A stretch of DNA of 64,000 nt, from NCBI GenBank assembly GCA_030248065.1, contig JASAMV010001632.1:1-64000 (forward strand), given 5' to 3'. Below the pieces are notes generated by a model. That model made no database searches, was not told the origin of the DNA, and was given only the letters and a program-made list of their open reading frames with translations. Positions 1-10,808 of the stretch are shown in pieces. The position numbers and the translations under genes were made by a program. Every line of letters begins with the position of its first letter. Within the stretch, counting starts at the first letter, position 1. Origin of the DNA: Rhynchonema sp. JSB1_4. Its lineage: Eukaryota > Nematoda > Chromadorea > Monhysterida > Xyalidae.

Positions 1-89
1 CTCGGTAAGCGCAGAGAGCCACGGAAAGGTCCTCGTTCTCTTTTATTCGTTCTCGCAACCGCCCGCAGGCGGAGGGGAACGGTTGCTGT

Positions 90-270
90 CATTGCGGTTG
101 GCAATGCTCATTAGGGGTCCCAGCGCGCATTAGGGGGTCCCACCCACCTGGGGTCCAGTAGCGTTAGGGTCCATCCATCTTAGGGTCTCATATTAGGGTC
201 CAGGGATCACACGCACCAAAAGTGTACGGTAGGGTCCACCTGCACAAAAGTGTAGCAGTAGGGTCCACTG
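90..270. repeat. Subterminal TTAGGGTCC-type repeats, left arm tip
   Basis: About ten copies of a motif near TTAGGGTCCA, spaced 15-40 bp apart, lie at the tip of the left arm. The mirror array is at 8455-8700. Confidence 0.75.
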
Positions 271-794
271 ACCATTTACGGTCTAAGAGCTCAATTTTTC
301 GCTTCCCTGTTTTCGAGGCACCTGTGCGGGATTTTTTTTAGCTAGTTCGCGCGATGTTTGATTACTTGACATATTATTCACCCTTTGATTTGTGGTCGAC
401 TGAATGCATGATCGAGGTAGTTGAAACGACGCGTTTTCCACGTATCAGAAATTTTGACTCCCCAAAGGAAATGTTTCACAAGCTTCAAGTTGTCCGTCAG
501 GCAAAGCGAATATTTGATACACATACACTTTGAAAACAAGCGGCTTGACCTACCGCATAAATAAAAAAGCGGCCATAAAGCAACAAAAATTCAGTTCTGC
601 CTTGTGATTACCCTAATTGCACACCTGATCTCAATTCCATATTCGAGTCTGTTGGCTTATTTTCTTTCGCTGTCCACCAGTGGTTACCGCCCATACCTAA
701 TTTTCATCCACATTTCCAAGTAACGAAAACCATATTTCCATGAGTAAAACAAGAGAGGGATATATGTATTCTCAATTCGGTGTCCGTCATAAGG

Positions 795-1080
795 GCCACA
801 CGCAGAGGCGTTGGGTCAGGTCGCACAATGACCGCATAAGAACTATCGAAAATTTTCCTGAATGGTAAGGTAATTAATCGCTGCAGATCACAGTTTCAGT
901 TTTCGGTATTTTTCCAAATATTTTTAGCGAAATTACAATGAAGCTGTTCGAACAGCAGCGATGGGTTCGGCAGAAATATTTCGGTATTAATAGAACGCTT
1001 GCCGGTATCTGCAGCGAGACGCCTTCAATTTTCAGGGGGAGTTTGGGATGGATTCTTATACCATTGTGCGACCAAATTGA
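795..1080. mobile_element. TTGGTCGCACAATGA-family MITE in left arm
   Basis: One end carries GGTCGCACAATGACCGCATA and the other the inverted form ending GTGCGACCAA, with AAAATTTTCCTGAAT-like subterminal sequence. The same family recurs at 7590-7885, 50515-50848 and 55124-55686. Full copies elsewhere are flanked by TA, which suggests a Tc1/mariner-like mobiliser (inference). Confidence 0.55.
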
Positions 1081-1309
1081 ATATTTGCCAGGGCCCGATC
1101 TGAGCTCGGCCACGTGGCCGTTCGGTACCGGCGACGGCAATCCGATCTTCGGCTGCACGTGGAGGGTGAAAATAAGACCCCAAATTCCTTCACTCTCAGC
1201 AAGCGCCTCGCCATGAAGCCAATCACCGGTAGAGCCCCCAAACATGCACCACGACAATTCGAAGGGGGAACAACCGGGGGAAGAAAAATCGGGGCGGACT
1301 GCGAGCTCT

Positions 1310-1680
1310 ACCTGCGCATTCAGGATGCGATCAAAAAACTGTTGACAGAATGTTCTGCACCATTCTTGAAAATTACTAACTATGAGAATTTCGCTTTTCT
1401 TTATATTTTGAATTTCCAACGAATTGTTCCAGCGCGGCAAGGAGAGCATGAAACATTTAGCAGATATGCTGGAGCAATTTGTTTAAATTTTGAAAAAAAT
1501 GAAAATCGAAATTCGCACCTGTTAGTGAGTTTCAAAAAACATGCGAAACATTCTGTCGCCTTTCTCAGACTGATCCCATCAGGCAATTTGCCTGAATGCA
1601 GAGTAGAAATTCGGGCTGAAAACCAAATCTCGCCGAGTTTCCAGTGGCTGGTCAAAGGCAATTCCCGGTACACTTTTTAG
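1310..1680. repeat. Secondary hairpin within left arm
   Basis: Sequence around 1390-1450 (AATTTCGCTTTTCTTTATAT and AACGAATTGTTCCAGC) returns inverted at 1455-1600 about a centre near 1460. The equivalent, better preserved hairpin in the right arm is 6870-7490. The arms are therefore themselves built of hairpins. Confidence 0.55.
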
Positions 1681-2432
1681 AACTTCATACCAAATTATTT
1701 GACTTTTGGTGATGCCCACATGTCGCCGTCTAAACACTGTAAAACCTGAAAAGCGCATCTAGGAAACGTGCACTTTTTCAAGGCCTTTAGTGATGTTCGG
1801 GCGCTGGACACGAGTATCGCGACAAGGTCTGGCGAATGACGTCTCACATCTCCAGATCGTGATCATATAAATATTCCCACAGGCTCGGGTCCCCGTAAGC
1901 CCCACCTGGAGCTCGAATGAGCAGAATTCCGAAGACTCAGGTGGTCAGTCTACGAAAAAGGGGGACTGCAAGACCGGTGGTCGGTTGTCTTTTTGAAGCT
2001 TAGACATTCGTTTTTTTCTCTAATTTCCGACATGAAAAGTACACGCCGCTACTTTCTAAGCCGGCGTCCGTGTCAGGTGGCCGACCGTGCCCCTCCGTGC
2101 GTGGTTGCGAGCGAGAAAAAGGGCGAGGGAACATCTCGGGACGCGTGCTTGTACACGAGGAGAAGGCCAGCATTTTCCGGGAAAACGGCAGTCTCTGGAA
2201 AATTTTTTTAAAAAAAAGATGAATATCTCGAGCCTTCAAATTTTTTGCCTTTTTGCAATTCCAGCGGACCTTTCAATTTCAGGCAAAGAAGGTGGTTTTC
2301 GACGGCCCGAGCCCAAGTGCAGAACTTCTTCGTGCCGTGTCGCACCAACTAAAATCGACACCTCCTCCACCAAACAACAAGAAGACACAATTACAAAAAT
2401 ATCCGAATATTATTAATTATAGGATGCAAAGC

Positions 2433-2795
2433 AGTTAACTAGCAACTCATGAAACGACTTTTTTTTTTTAAATTGGCTTGTGCGGATCCAAATCTATCCG
2501 GTTCCACGTATTTCGGAAATGAGAAGAGAAATGAAAATACGATTTTTTAAAACACGTTCCCACTCGGCGTTCCGTAATTCTCCTTCTGAAAAACATTTGT
2601 GTGCTGAAGATTGTGCTGTTCGCGTAAGCACGCAACAAATCGAGGTCAGCCAGCTGGAACTTGTCAATCACTCCCCTCTGCCAATCTCTTTCTTTTTGTT
2701 TGCGAAAACACGTGTATCCTGGAGCATTTTTGAATGAGGCCAAGACAGCTTTAAAAAAAGTCGTCTCATGAGCTGGTGGCAGGACTATACAAAGT
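2433..2795. mobile_element. CTCATGAGACGAC-family MITE in left arm
   Basis: The ends carry CTCATGA(G/A)ACGACTTTTTTT in inverted orientation, and the right end continues into GCTGGTGGCAGGACTATAC. The mirror copy is at 5880-6243. A solo end lies at 28140-28185, and internal sequence from this family recurs in a polybromo intron (25480-25660). Confidence 0.6.
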
Positions 2796-4241
2796 TGGAG
2801 TGATTAAACTACTCGACAAACACAAAAAGATTACTTTTAAGAGTAAATGCAACAACTGATCTTAAATGTGATGTTTTGGAAATTTGTGATTCGGAGGTGC
2901 AAACAAAAACTTTAACACCGAAGATGATGGCAAATTTTTTGGTTCTTAAAGGCTGTAAGTAAAACTGATTCTGGGAAGTTACATTTTGGTGTTGTGCTGA
3001 GATTGTGCAATTAGCATGCTGCGTTGACGGCGGTTAAAATCGCCTAATCCTCACATTTTTCCTAAGTCCATTTTCCCAGTCATTCAGCAGATGAGACCTA
3101 GAAAAGGCTTGTCAGCTGCTTTAGGCTTGGGCTTAGGCTTCTGGGTCTGATTCTAATTAGCCAGCCTGGTAGGCAGGCTCTGTAGATTTTTTCCGCGTGA
3201 TTGAGTTACAAGTGAAGTCGAAAAATATGGTCACGAATAAATTTTCCCGTGACCGAATGCCACGGCGTGGCATGTAAGTTAATGCTTTTCTGGAAGTGAA
3301 AGGAATAGAGTGGCCGTTGGCATGGCATAAACCTAGTCCATCTACTGTACAACAAAACCTGCAGGCTCAAAGTGTCATTCGGGAAGAATGGAAAACGGTA
3401 ATTTTGTGACAGTAAGGGCTGACCCCTTTTCTCTGCTCTCCCTCTCAAAAAGAAAGTTTTCTACCTTATTACCATGAATTGAGAAGGTTGGAGTGCAGTG
3501 GCGCAGCCCCCAATTCCGGCCCGTCCGGACCGCAACCAAAACCCCAAAATCGCTGCCCGGGCGGGCCGGAACCGGCCCGAAGCCATTGGCTCAGACTTTA
3601 AGATCCGAATTTTTGTCATAATTTTTGCGATTTTTGAATTTACCGTATCCAAAATAGAGCCCCCCCAAAATACAGCCCCCCTGGGTCAGTGAAAATTCTC
3701 AAACTAGGCCCCCAACTTGAGAATTCCCCGCTTTAAGAGTTTATAAGACACCTTATGTACAATGTTTGTGGTTGAGCAGCAAGGAAAAACTAGAAGAAGC
3801 CTTTTAGGAAGAGGTGCACTATATCAATAAGGGCCGCAGCCGAGGCATTTTTGGAACATTTTGAGATTTTGGGACCCCAAAAATATATCTCAAAAAAGAA
3901 GACCCAAAAATAAAAATCAAGTGAAAATAGAGCTCTCTTTTGCATTCCTGGAAAATATTTTACGGTATTTTTTGAACTCCGGGCTTGAGTTCATTTTGCT
4001 TTTCCATGAACCAGCTGAAATGGGGCGGCGGGGCCGGGGGGTAGGTAAGGATGTAGGAGGTAGGCCGCGGCCCCCGGCTGAAGTCGGGCACTCGCTCAAC
4101 GAGATAATGGACTTAACGGGCCGGGCCGGGCACCCCGGCCCGAAGCTTCTGAAGTGACTTATTTTACTGAAAAAGTAGGGTTTTTTGTCCAAAATAATAA
4201 AAATTTCTGACGGATTCAGCAAGTAAGTGATCAGTATTGTC

Positions 4242-4555
4242 CAGTGGTGTGGCTACCCAGGCGTGCAATCAACCTACTGTACCACCAGAAAGGCCTTCAA
4301 TCAACCTACCTTCTGTACCGGCCGAGCTTGGGGGGGGGGGGGAACAAAATTTTTTATGTCTGAATTTAGATGAAAATGTACTCTAAAACCCTCATTTCGC
4401 GCGCAGCGCGCGATTTTTCGATTATTTGGAGTGAAAAATATCGATTTTATACCATTTTGAGCCAAAAATAGCAACTACCAGCCGGGGGGCGGCGACCTAC
4501 CTACTGTACCAGGATGGCGCGTCATCTACCTTACCTACCCCCAGCCACACCATTG
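4242..4555. mobile_element. hAT-like MITE, family CAGTGGTG (TACAGTAGGT motif)
   Basis: This 314 bp element starts CAGTGGTGTGGCTACCC and ends CCAGCCACACCATTG. It is flanked by a perfect 8-bp duplication GTATTGTC (4234-4241 and 4556-4563). It holds repeated CCTACTGTACC motifs and a short GC palindrome (CGCGCGCAGCGCGCG). Eight-base duplications with CA(G/A)-type termini are typical of hAT elements. An empty site for this insertion lies near 44027. Confidence 0.85.
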
Positions 4556-4613
4556 GTATTGTCTAGCTGGCGACTTTTTCATGGAAAACAATGAATTTTC
4601 AACCAAAAAATAC

Positions 4614-5028
4614 CGTAAAACCTAAAATACAAGGGGGGGCTCTATTTTTTCACTGACCCCTTTTAGGGGGGCTGTATTTTTGGGGGGGCTCTATTTTTGG
4701 GGGGGCTGTATTTTTTCGCTGCCCAAAATCTCAAAAAATGTTCCCAAAAATGCCCCTCAAATGGAGTTCTGTCACGGTGTTACTGGCCATTATTGAGTGT
4801 TTTTAGGTGCAGATCTTCCATAAAAGGCTTTACGTCATCATATACTCAACCACAAACGTTGTACATAAGGTGTCTTATACAAGAACTTGACTTTACGGCC
4901 CCCAAGCGGGGAATTCCAAGTTGGGGGGGCTGTATTTTTGGGGGGGCTCTATTTTTTCACTGACCCCGTTTAGGGGGGGCTGTATTTTTGGGGGGGGGCT
5001 CTATTTTAGGGAATACGGTAGATTCAAA
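4614..5028. mobile_element. MITE with TACCGTAAAACC ends (GGCTCTATT family)
   Basis: The left end is TACCGTAAAACCTAAAATA and the right end is TATTTTAGGGAATACGGTA. G-run blocks reading GGGGGGCTCTATTTTT and GGGGGGCTGTATTTTT follow each end. The core has AACCACAAACGTTGTACATA. Related copies are at 8801-10808 and 47091-48376. Confidence 0.65.
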
Positions 5029-5879
5029 AATCGCAAAAATTATGACAAAAATTGGGTTAAAATCTGAGCCAAAAATTCGGGCCGGGCCGGAGATTTGGGG
5101 GTTCGGGCCGGGCCGGGCCGGAGATTTGGGGGTACGGGTCGGGCCGGGCCGGAGATTTGGGGGCTCGGGCCGGGCCGGCCGCGACCTCTGATAGTAAGCC
5201 ATTCTTGAGGTAGAAAACTTTCTTTTTCAACTGAGAGGGGAGGAGCAGAGAAAAGGGGTGACCCTTACTGTCACAAAATTTTTTCCGTGCCCCATTCTAC
5301 AAATGAGACTTTGAGCCTGCAGGTTTTGTTGTACAGAGCTGGACTAGGTTTATGCCATGCCAACGGCACTCTATTCATTGACTTCAGAAAAGCATTAACC
5401 TACATGCCACGCCATGAGTTCGTCACGGGAAAATTTATCCGTGACCATATTTTTTTCGACTTCGCTTGTAACTCAATAACGAACAAAATCTCAAGCCTGC
5501 CTCCAGGCTCATTCGATGAGACCGAGGCCTAAGCCCAAGCCTAAAGCACTGACAAGCCTTTTCTCAAGTCTACGTGTGCTGAAAAAATGAGGCTGGGGAT
5601 AAACTTAGGGAAAATGTGAGGATTAGGCAACTGAAACCGCCGTCAACGCAGCATGTAATCGCAATATTCAGCACAACACCAAAATGTCATCTTCCAGAAT
5701 CAGTTTTACTTACAGCCTTTAGAGAACCAAAAAATTTGCCATCATCTTCAGTGTTAAAATTTTTGTTTGCACCTCCGAATCACAAATTTCCAAAACATCA
5801 CATTCAAGATCAAGTCCGTTGCATTTTTACTCTTAAAAGTAATCTTTTGTTTGTTTGGAGTAGCTTAATCACTCCAAGT

Positions 5880-6243
5880 TTGTATAGTCCTGCCACCAGC
5901 TCATGAGACGACTTTTTTTAAAGCTTGCTTGGCCGCATTCAAAAATGCTCCAGATACACGTGTTTTCGCAAACAAAAGAAAGAGATTGGCTGAGGGAGAT
6001 GATGACAAGTTCCAGCTGGCTGACCTCAATTTGTTGCGTGCTTACGCGAACAGCAGCGATGTTCAGCACACAAATGTTTTGGGAGTCAAAAGGGAATTTA
6101 CACACCGAGTGGAGAGCGTGTTTTTAAAAAATACGTTACATTTCTCTTTCTTTCATTTCCGAAATACGTGGAACCGGAACATTGTTGGATCCGCACAAGC
6201 CAATTTAAAAAAAAGTCGTCTCATGAGTTCGTGGCTGGACTAT
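5880..6243. mobile_element. CTCATGAGACGAC-family MITE in right arm
   Basis: Inverted ends read GTATAGTCCTGCCACCAGCT and GTGGCTGGACTATAC, each followed inward by CATGAGACGAC and a T-run. The interior contains GATGACAAGTTCCAGCTGGC, which is shared with the element at 2433-2795 and with sequence at 25500 and 32200. Confidence 0.65.
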
Positions 6244-6869
6244 ACTTTGCGTTGTATAATTAATAATATTCGGATATTTTTGTAATTGTGTCTTCTTGGT
6301 TGTTTGGTGGAGGGGGTGTCGATTTTAGTTGGTGCGACACAGCACGAAGAAGTTCTGCACTTGCGGGCCGACGAAAACCACTTCTTTGCCTGAAATTGGA
6401 AGGTCACTGAAATTGCAAAAAGGCAAAAAATTTGAAGGCTCGAGATATTCATATTTTTTTAAAAAATTTTCCGGGAAACTACCGTTTTCCGGATAGCTGG
6501 CCTTCTCCTCGTGTACAAGCACGCGTCCGAGATGTTCCTCGCCTTTCTTGCTCACAACCACGCACGGAGCGCAGTCGGCCACCTGACACGGACGCCAGCC
6601 TGAAAATTCAGGCATGTACTTTTGCATGTCGGAATTAAAAAAACGAATGTCTAAGCTAAAAAACAACCGACCACCGGTCTTGCAGTCCTTGAACTGACGC
6701 CAGCTAATCTCGAAATTCTGTCGATTCGGACTCCAGGTGAGGATTTGCAGACTGCCGACCTGTGTGGAACATTATATGATCACGATATGGAGATGTGAAA
6801 CATCATTAGCCAACCTTGTCGCGATACTCGTGTCCACGCGCACCGAACGTCGCCTTAAAGGGGAAATTG

Positions 6870-7490
6870 CACATTCCTAATCGCCTTTCAGGTTTTACAA
6901 GTGTTTAGACAGCAATGTGGGCATCACAAAAGTCAAATAATTTGGTAGAAACTCTCAAACATGTACCGGGAGATTCCGTTTAAGACAAGCCACTGGGAAC
7001 AAAATTCGGCGCGGACCGGCCGAATTTCTACCTGCGCATTCAGGCAAATTGCCTGATCAAAAAGCTCTCAAGGCGACAGAATGTTTCGCATGTTTTTTGA
7101 AACTCACTAACCATAGAATTTCGCTTTTCTTTCGAATTTCAACGAATTGTTCCAGCGTGTCTGCTAAATGTTTCATGCTCTCCTTGTCACGCTGGAACAA
7201 TTCGTCGAAATTCGAAATATAAAGAAAAGCGAAATTCTATAGTTAGTGAGTTTCAAGAATCGTGCGAAACATTCTGTCGCCTTGACAGCTTTTTGATCAG
7301 GCAATTTGCCTGAATGCGCAGGTAGAAATTCGGCCGGTCCGCCCCGAATTTTCTTCCCGGTTGTTCCCTTTGAATTGCTTCTCCTGGGTACATGTTTGAG
7401 AGTTTGTACCAAGTGATTGGCTTTCATGATGCCCACACAACTGTCTAAACACTTGTAGAATTTGAAAGGCGATTAAGAATGTGCAATTTC
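6870..7490. repeat. Secondary hairpin within right arm
   Basis: This is an inverted repeat centred near 7180. AATTTCTACCTGCGCATTCA at 7024 returns inverted near 7320, and AATTTCGCTTTTCTTT at 7125 returns inverted near 7215. The stem is about 300 bp long with a few mismatches. Confidence 0.7.
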
Positions 7491-7589
7491 CCCTTTAACT
7501 TTGCCACCCTCGTTCCACGTGCAGCCGAAGATCGGATTGCCGTCGCAGTACCACAACGCCACGTGGCCGTTCGGGATCGGGCCTGAATT

Positions 7590-7885
7590 GGCAAATATTG
7601 ATATTGGTCGCACAATGACTATATAAGAATCCATCCAAAACTTTTCCTGAAAAGTAAAGCACGTCTCGCTGCAGATCACAAGCGTTCTATTAATATTTTT
7701 TCCGAAATATTTCTGCCGATATCATGCTCACTCTGTTCAAACAGCTTCATTGTAATAACGCTAGAAATGTTTTGGAAAAAATACAAATAGAAAGCTTGTG
7801 ATCTGCAGCGAGACGTGCCTTACCATTCAGGAAAATTTTGGATAGATTCTTATGCAGTCATTGTGCGACCAATACCTGACCGTAT
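7590..7885. mobile_element. TTGGTCGCACAATGA-family MITE in right arm
   Basis: TTGGTCGCACAATGACTATA at 7601 is mirrored by TCATTGTGCGACCAATACC near 7858. The interior on both sides repeats CTCGCTGCAGATCACAAGC. It is a hairpin element and the counterpart of 795-1080. Confidence 0.65.
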
Positions 7886-8454
7886 TCTGCGTGTGGCACT
7901 TATGATCAACGGACACCGATTGAGAATTGCGTATATCCCTCTATTGCTTTTTTACTCATGGAACAGCACCTGCCTCTGTGGTTTTCAGGGTTCTTCGAAG
8001 ATGTGGATGAACGCAGTGTGGGTAACCACTGAAATCAACAGCGAAAGAAATAAGCCCGACAAGCTCGATCTGGAATTGAGATCAGGTGCTGTCAATTAGG
8101 GGTAATTTGGCACAAGGCAGATTATAAATCTTTGTTGCTGGCTGTTTTATGGCCGTGCTTTATTTTATGCGGTCAGGTCAAGCCACTTGTGCTTTCAAAG
8201 TGTATGTGTATCAATATTCGCTTGACGAAGCAAGCTTGAAGCTTGTGAAACGTTGCTTGCAAGTAAAATTTCTGATATTATGGAAACGCGTCGCACAACT
8301 CTACCTCAATCATGCATTCAGTCGACCACAATCAAAGATAAATAATATGTAGTAATAGAACATCGCGCGAACTACGAAACGCAAGAACAATGTGCAGCGC
8401 AGTGCACACGAAAACAGGGAAGCGAAAAACAGTTCGTGGAATTGAGCTCTTAGA

Positions 8455-8700
8455 CCGTAATGGTCAGTGGACCCTACTGCTACACTTTTGTGAGGTGGAC
8501 CCTAATGCTATGGACCCTAATGGTCAGTGGACCCTACCGCTACACTTTTGTCAGGTGGACCCTAATGCTATGGACCCTACTGAGGTGTGGACCCTAATGC
8601 TATGGACCCTAACGATGGATGGACCCTAATGGACCCTAACGCTACTGGACCCAGGTGTAGCATGGGACCCTAATGCGCGCTGGACCCTAATGAGCATTGG
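8455..8700. repeat. Subterminal GGACCCTAATG repeats, right arm tip
   Basis: Repeated GGACCCTAATG units sit inside a larger unit of roughly 60 bp that also holds CTACACTTTTGT. This is the reverse complement of the array at 90-270. The core resembles TTAGGG telomere repeats but is interrupted and interstitial. Confidence 0.75.
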
Positions 8701-9391
8701 ACCGCAATGATACGCAACCGTTCCCCTCCGTGCGGGCGGTTCAAACAAATAAAAGAGAACAAGAACACGCTTCGTGGCTCTCTGCGCTTACCGTACCTCT
8801 TACCGTATTCCCTAAAATTGAGCCCCTCCCCAAAAATACGTAATATTTGGAATTCCCCGCTTGGGGGTCGTAAAGTCAAGTTCTTGTATAAGACACCTTG
8901 TGTACACAGTGTAGTGGCAGGCCCATATTGGTATTGGGTGGTATTGGTATTGGGTAATTGGGTATTGTTCCCACCCATAGACCGGAAGCGTGAGAGGTAT
9001 GATTTTGGTCACCCAAAAAGGCGAAAAAACACCGTTTTTGTGATACAATTTTGGTCAAAAAGTTAAGGTAAAAATAGGCACCACTATCAAGCAGTGTAGT
9101 TCCTGTCCTGGTCCGGAGGGGGAGATAGCGGACCCTCCGTTTTTTTTTCGGAGGGGGAGATAGTGTACCCCCGAGGGGGGAAGGGGGGGGGAAGACTCAA
9201 ATTAAGGAAAAAGTCACTTTTTGAGGTAGAAAATTTGACCTATTTTTGCCCCTTTTTGGAAAAAATTCTTCAGAAAAAGGGTATTTTGGCGACTTTTGAG
9301 AACATTGACCTGGAAATCACTCATTTTTGGCCTAAAAATGCCCATTTTAGGCCTAAAAATGCCTATTTTAGGCAAAAATTGGGGGAGATAG

Positions 9392-10295
9392 CAGTGCTGT
9401 GGCTGGGGGGGGGGGGGTGGGGGGTCCCCCGCCCAATGGTACCCTACCCGCCCCGGCCTGGTACGCTACCCCCCTACCCGCCCCGCTCTTGTACCCTACC
9501 CCCTTACCCGCCCCGCCCTGGTACCCTACCCCACTGTAGTGGCTGGGGGGGGGGGGCGGGGGGGGGCATTCCCCCCCCCCCCTAAGGGGTATCTATCTCG
9601 ACCTCGAGTCAACCCTTAGGGGGGGAGGGGAGGGGGGGGAAGGGTATCTATCTCGAGCCGACCCCAAAGGGTATCTCGAGTAAGTAGATTTATGGTTTTC
9701 AAAGGCAAAAATAGGTGTTTTTCGACCTCGGGACCCCCAAAAATCGCGCGCTCCGCGCGCAAACACCCAAAAATGGTCATTTTAGGCCAATTTTCGGCAA
9801 AAATGTCAAAAAGTACCCATTTTTAGGCCAATTTTGCAGTAAAATTGCATGCAAAAAACGGCCTTTTTTCGCCTTTTGACGGACCATAGGGGTATCTTGG
9901 GTAGCCTCTGGGGGGTATCTCGAGTAAGTCCGAAACCTTCCCCCCCCTAGGGTATCTTGGGTCGATTGGCCTGCCACCACACTGCCCTACCCGCCCCGAT
10001 TTTTACCCCCAAAATGCCCATTTTTCGGTCAAAAATGCCCAAATTTCGACCGAAAACCCTAAAAAGTGCAAAAAATCTCGCGCTGCGCGCGATATATGCA
10101 CTTTTTAGTAGTACATAAAAACAGGCACCCGAAAAAACTTGTGTTGTACCCTACCCGCCCCGAAAAATCTTCCCCCCTCCCCCCCAAACCGGATTTCCCC
10201 CCCCCCCCAAAATCCCAGGTACACTACCCCCCTACCCGCCCCGATTTTTTCCACCTATGTACCCTACCCGCCCCGCCAAAGTAGCCCCAGCACGG
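9392..10295. mobile_element. hAT-like MITE family CAGTGCTGTGGC, nested copy
   Basis: The ends are CAGTGCTGTGGCTGG and CCCCAGCACGG (one changed base in the end). A perfect 8-bp duplication GGAGATAG lies at 9384-9391 and 10296-10303. The internal motif GTACCCTACCCGCCCCG is repeated on both sides. It is interrupted by 9532-9984. An uninterrupted relative is at 42110-42455. Confidence 0.88.
9532..9984. mobile_element. hAT-like MITE family CAGTGTGGTGGC, innermost copy
   Basis: The ends are CACTGTAGTGGCTGG and CCTGCCACCACACTG. A perfect 8-bp duplication CCCTACCC lies at 9524-9531 and 9985-9992. The internal motifs are GGGTATCTATCTCGA and GGGTATCTTGGGT. A 5'-truncated relative is at 42973-43328. 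Confidence 0.88.
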
Positions 10296-10808
10296 GGAGA
10301 TAGTGTACCCGGAGTGGGAGATAGGGGGATAGTGTACCACCTGAGGGGGAGATAGTGTACCCGAGGGGGACCCCCCTCCACCAGGAACTACACTGCTATC
10401 AAGCGTTAATACACCACTATATAGGGGATGTTACTTAGGGCAGGGGGCTCTATTCCGGGGGGGGGGGTTCTATTAATTGACTGACCCCTTTTTGGGGGGC
10501 TGTATTACGGGGGGGCTGTATTTAGGTTTTTACGGTATGTGTACAACGTTTGTGGTTGAGTATATGATGACGTAAAGCCTTTTATGGAAGATCTGCACCT
10601 AAAAACACTCGTCAATAATGACCAGTAACACCCTGACTGAACTCCATTTTAGGGGTATTTTTGGAACATTTTTTGAGATTTTGGGCAGCGAAAAAATACA
10701 GCCCCCCAAAAATGGAGCCCCCAAAAATACAGCCCCCCAAAAATACAGCCCCCCTAAAAGGGGTCAGTGAAAAAATACAGCCCCCCTTGTATTTTAGGTT
10801 TTACGATA

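Larger units (their letters stand above)
3476..5196. repeat. Foldback spacer filled with nested MITEs
   Basis: This loop of the giant inverted repeat holds GGGCCGG-family sequence (3500-3600 and 5040-5190), GGCTCTATT/GCTGTATT-family sequence (3645-3750 and 4614-5028) and a complete CAGTGGTGTGGC-family element (4242-4555). No gene is visible. The end near 5190 carries GCGACCTCTG, the terminus of the GGGCCGG family. Confidence 0.65.
1..8793. mobile_element. Giant foldback-like inverted repeat element
   Basis: The left arm (1 to about 3475) reads as the reverse complement of the right arm (about 5197 to 8793), with scattered substitutions and indels. Position 40-60 pairs with 8750-8766 and 3400-3470 pairs with 5205-5280. 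Both arm tips carry a degenerate array around GGACCCTAAT, and both arms hold further hairpins and smaller MITEs. No long open frame runs through either arm, and the short frames in the arms look like chance. Long inverted repeats with repetitive tips are the hallmark of foldback/Galileo-type DNA transposons, which is the class I infer. The left end touches the window edge, so the true outer boundary and any target-site duplication on that side cannot be seen. A plain segmental palindrome is the alternative. Confidence 0.75.
9092..10395. mobile_element. hAT-like MITE family CAGTGTAGTTCC, copy 1
   Basis: The ends are CAGTGTAGTTCCTG and CCAGGAACTACACTG. There is a perfect 8-bp duplication CTATCAAG at 9084-9091 and 10396-10403. 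The internal motif is GGGGGAGATAGTGTACCC, repeated near both ends. Copies 2 and 3 are at 32718-33500 and 47371-48214. It is interrupted by the element at 9392-10295. Confidence 0.9.
8907..10537. mobile_element. Composite insertion, level 2 of the nest
   Basis: It begins CAGTGTAGTGGCAGGCCC, contains TATTGGG repeats at 8920-8965, and ends in TTTAGGTTTTTACGGTA. It is flanked by the 8-bp direct repeat TGTGTACA. The two ends come from different families, so this is probably a mosaic of two elements and not one intact transposon. Confidence 0.5.
8801..10808. mobile_element. Host MITE carrying four further nested insertions
   Basis: The left end TACCGTATTCCCTAAAATTG (8801) and the right end ATTTTAGGTTTTACGATATC (about 10790-10808) belong to the same family as 4614-5028. 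It is split at TGTGTACA (8899-8906 and 10538-10545, an exact 8-bp duplication) by 8907-10537. That block in turn contains 9092-10395, 9392-10295 and 9532-9984, one inside the other. The right end finishes about 90 bp upstream of the polybromo start codon. Confidence 0.7.

Noticed and set aside
874..1680. Several overlapping frames of 60-190 codons in the left foldback arm
   Set aside because: Frames on both strands overlap, are not conserved as frames in the mirrored right arm, and show no family motif.
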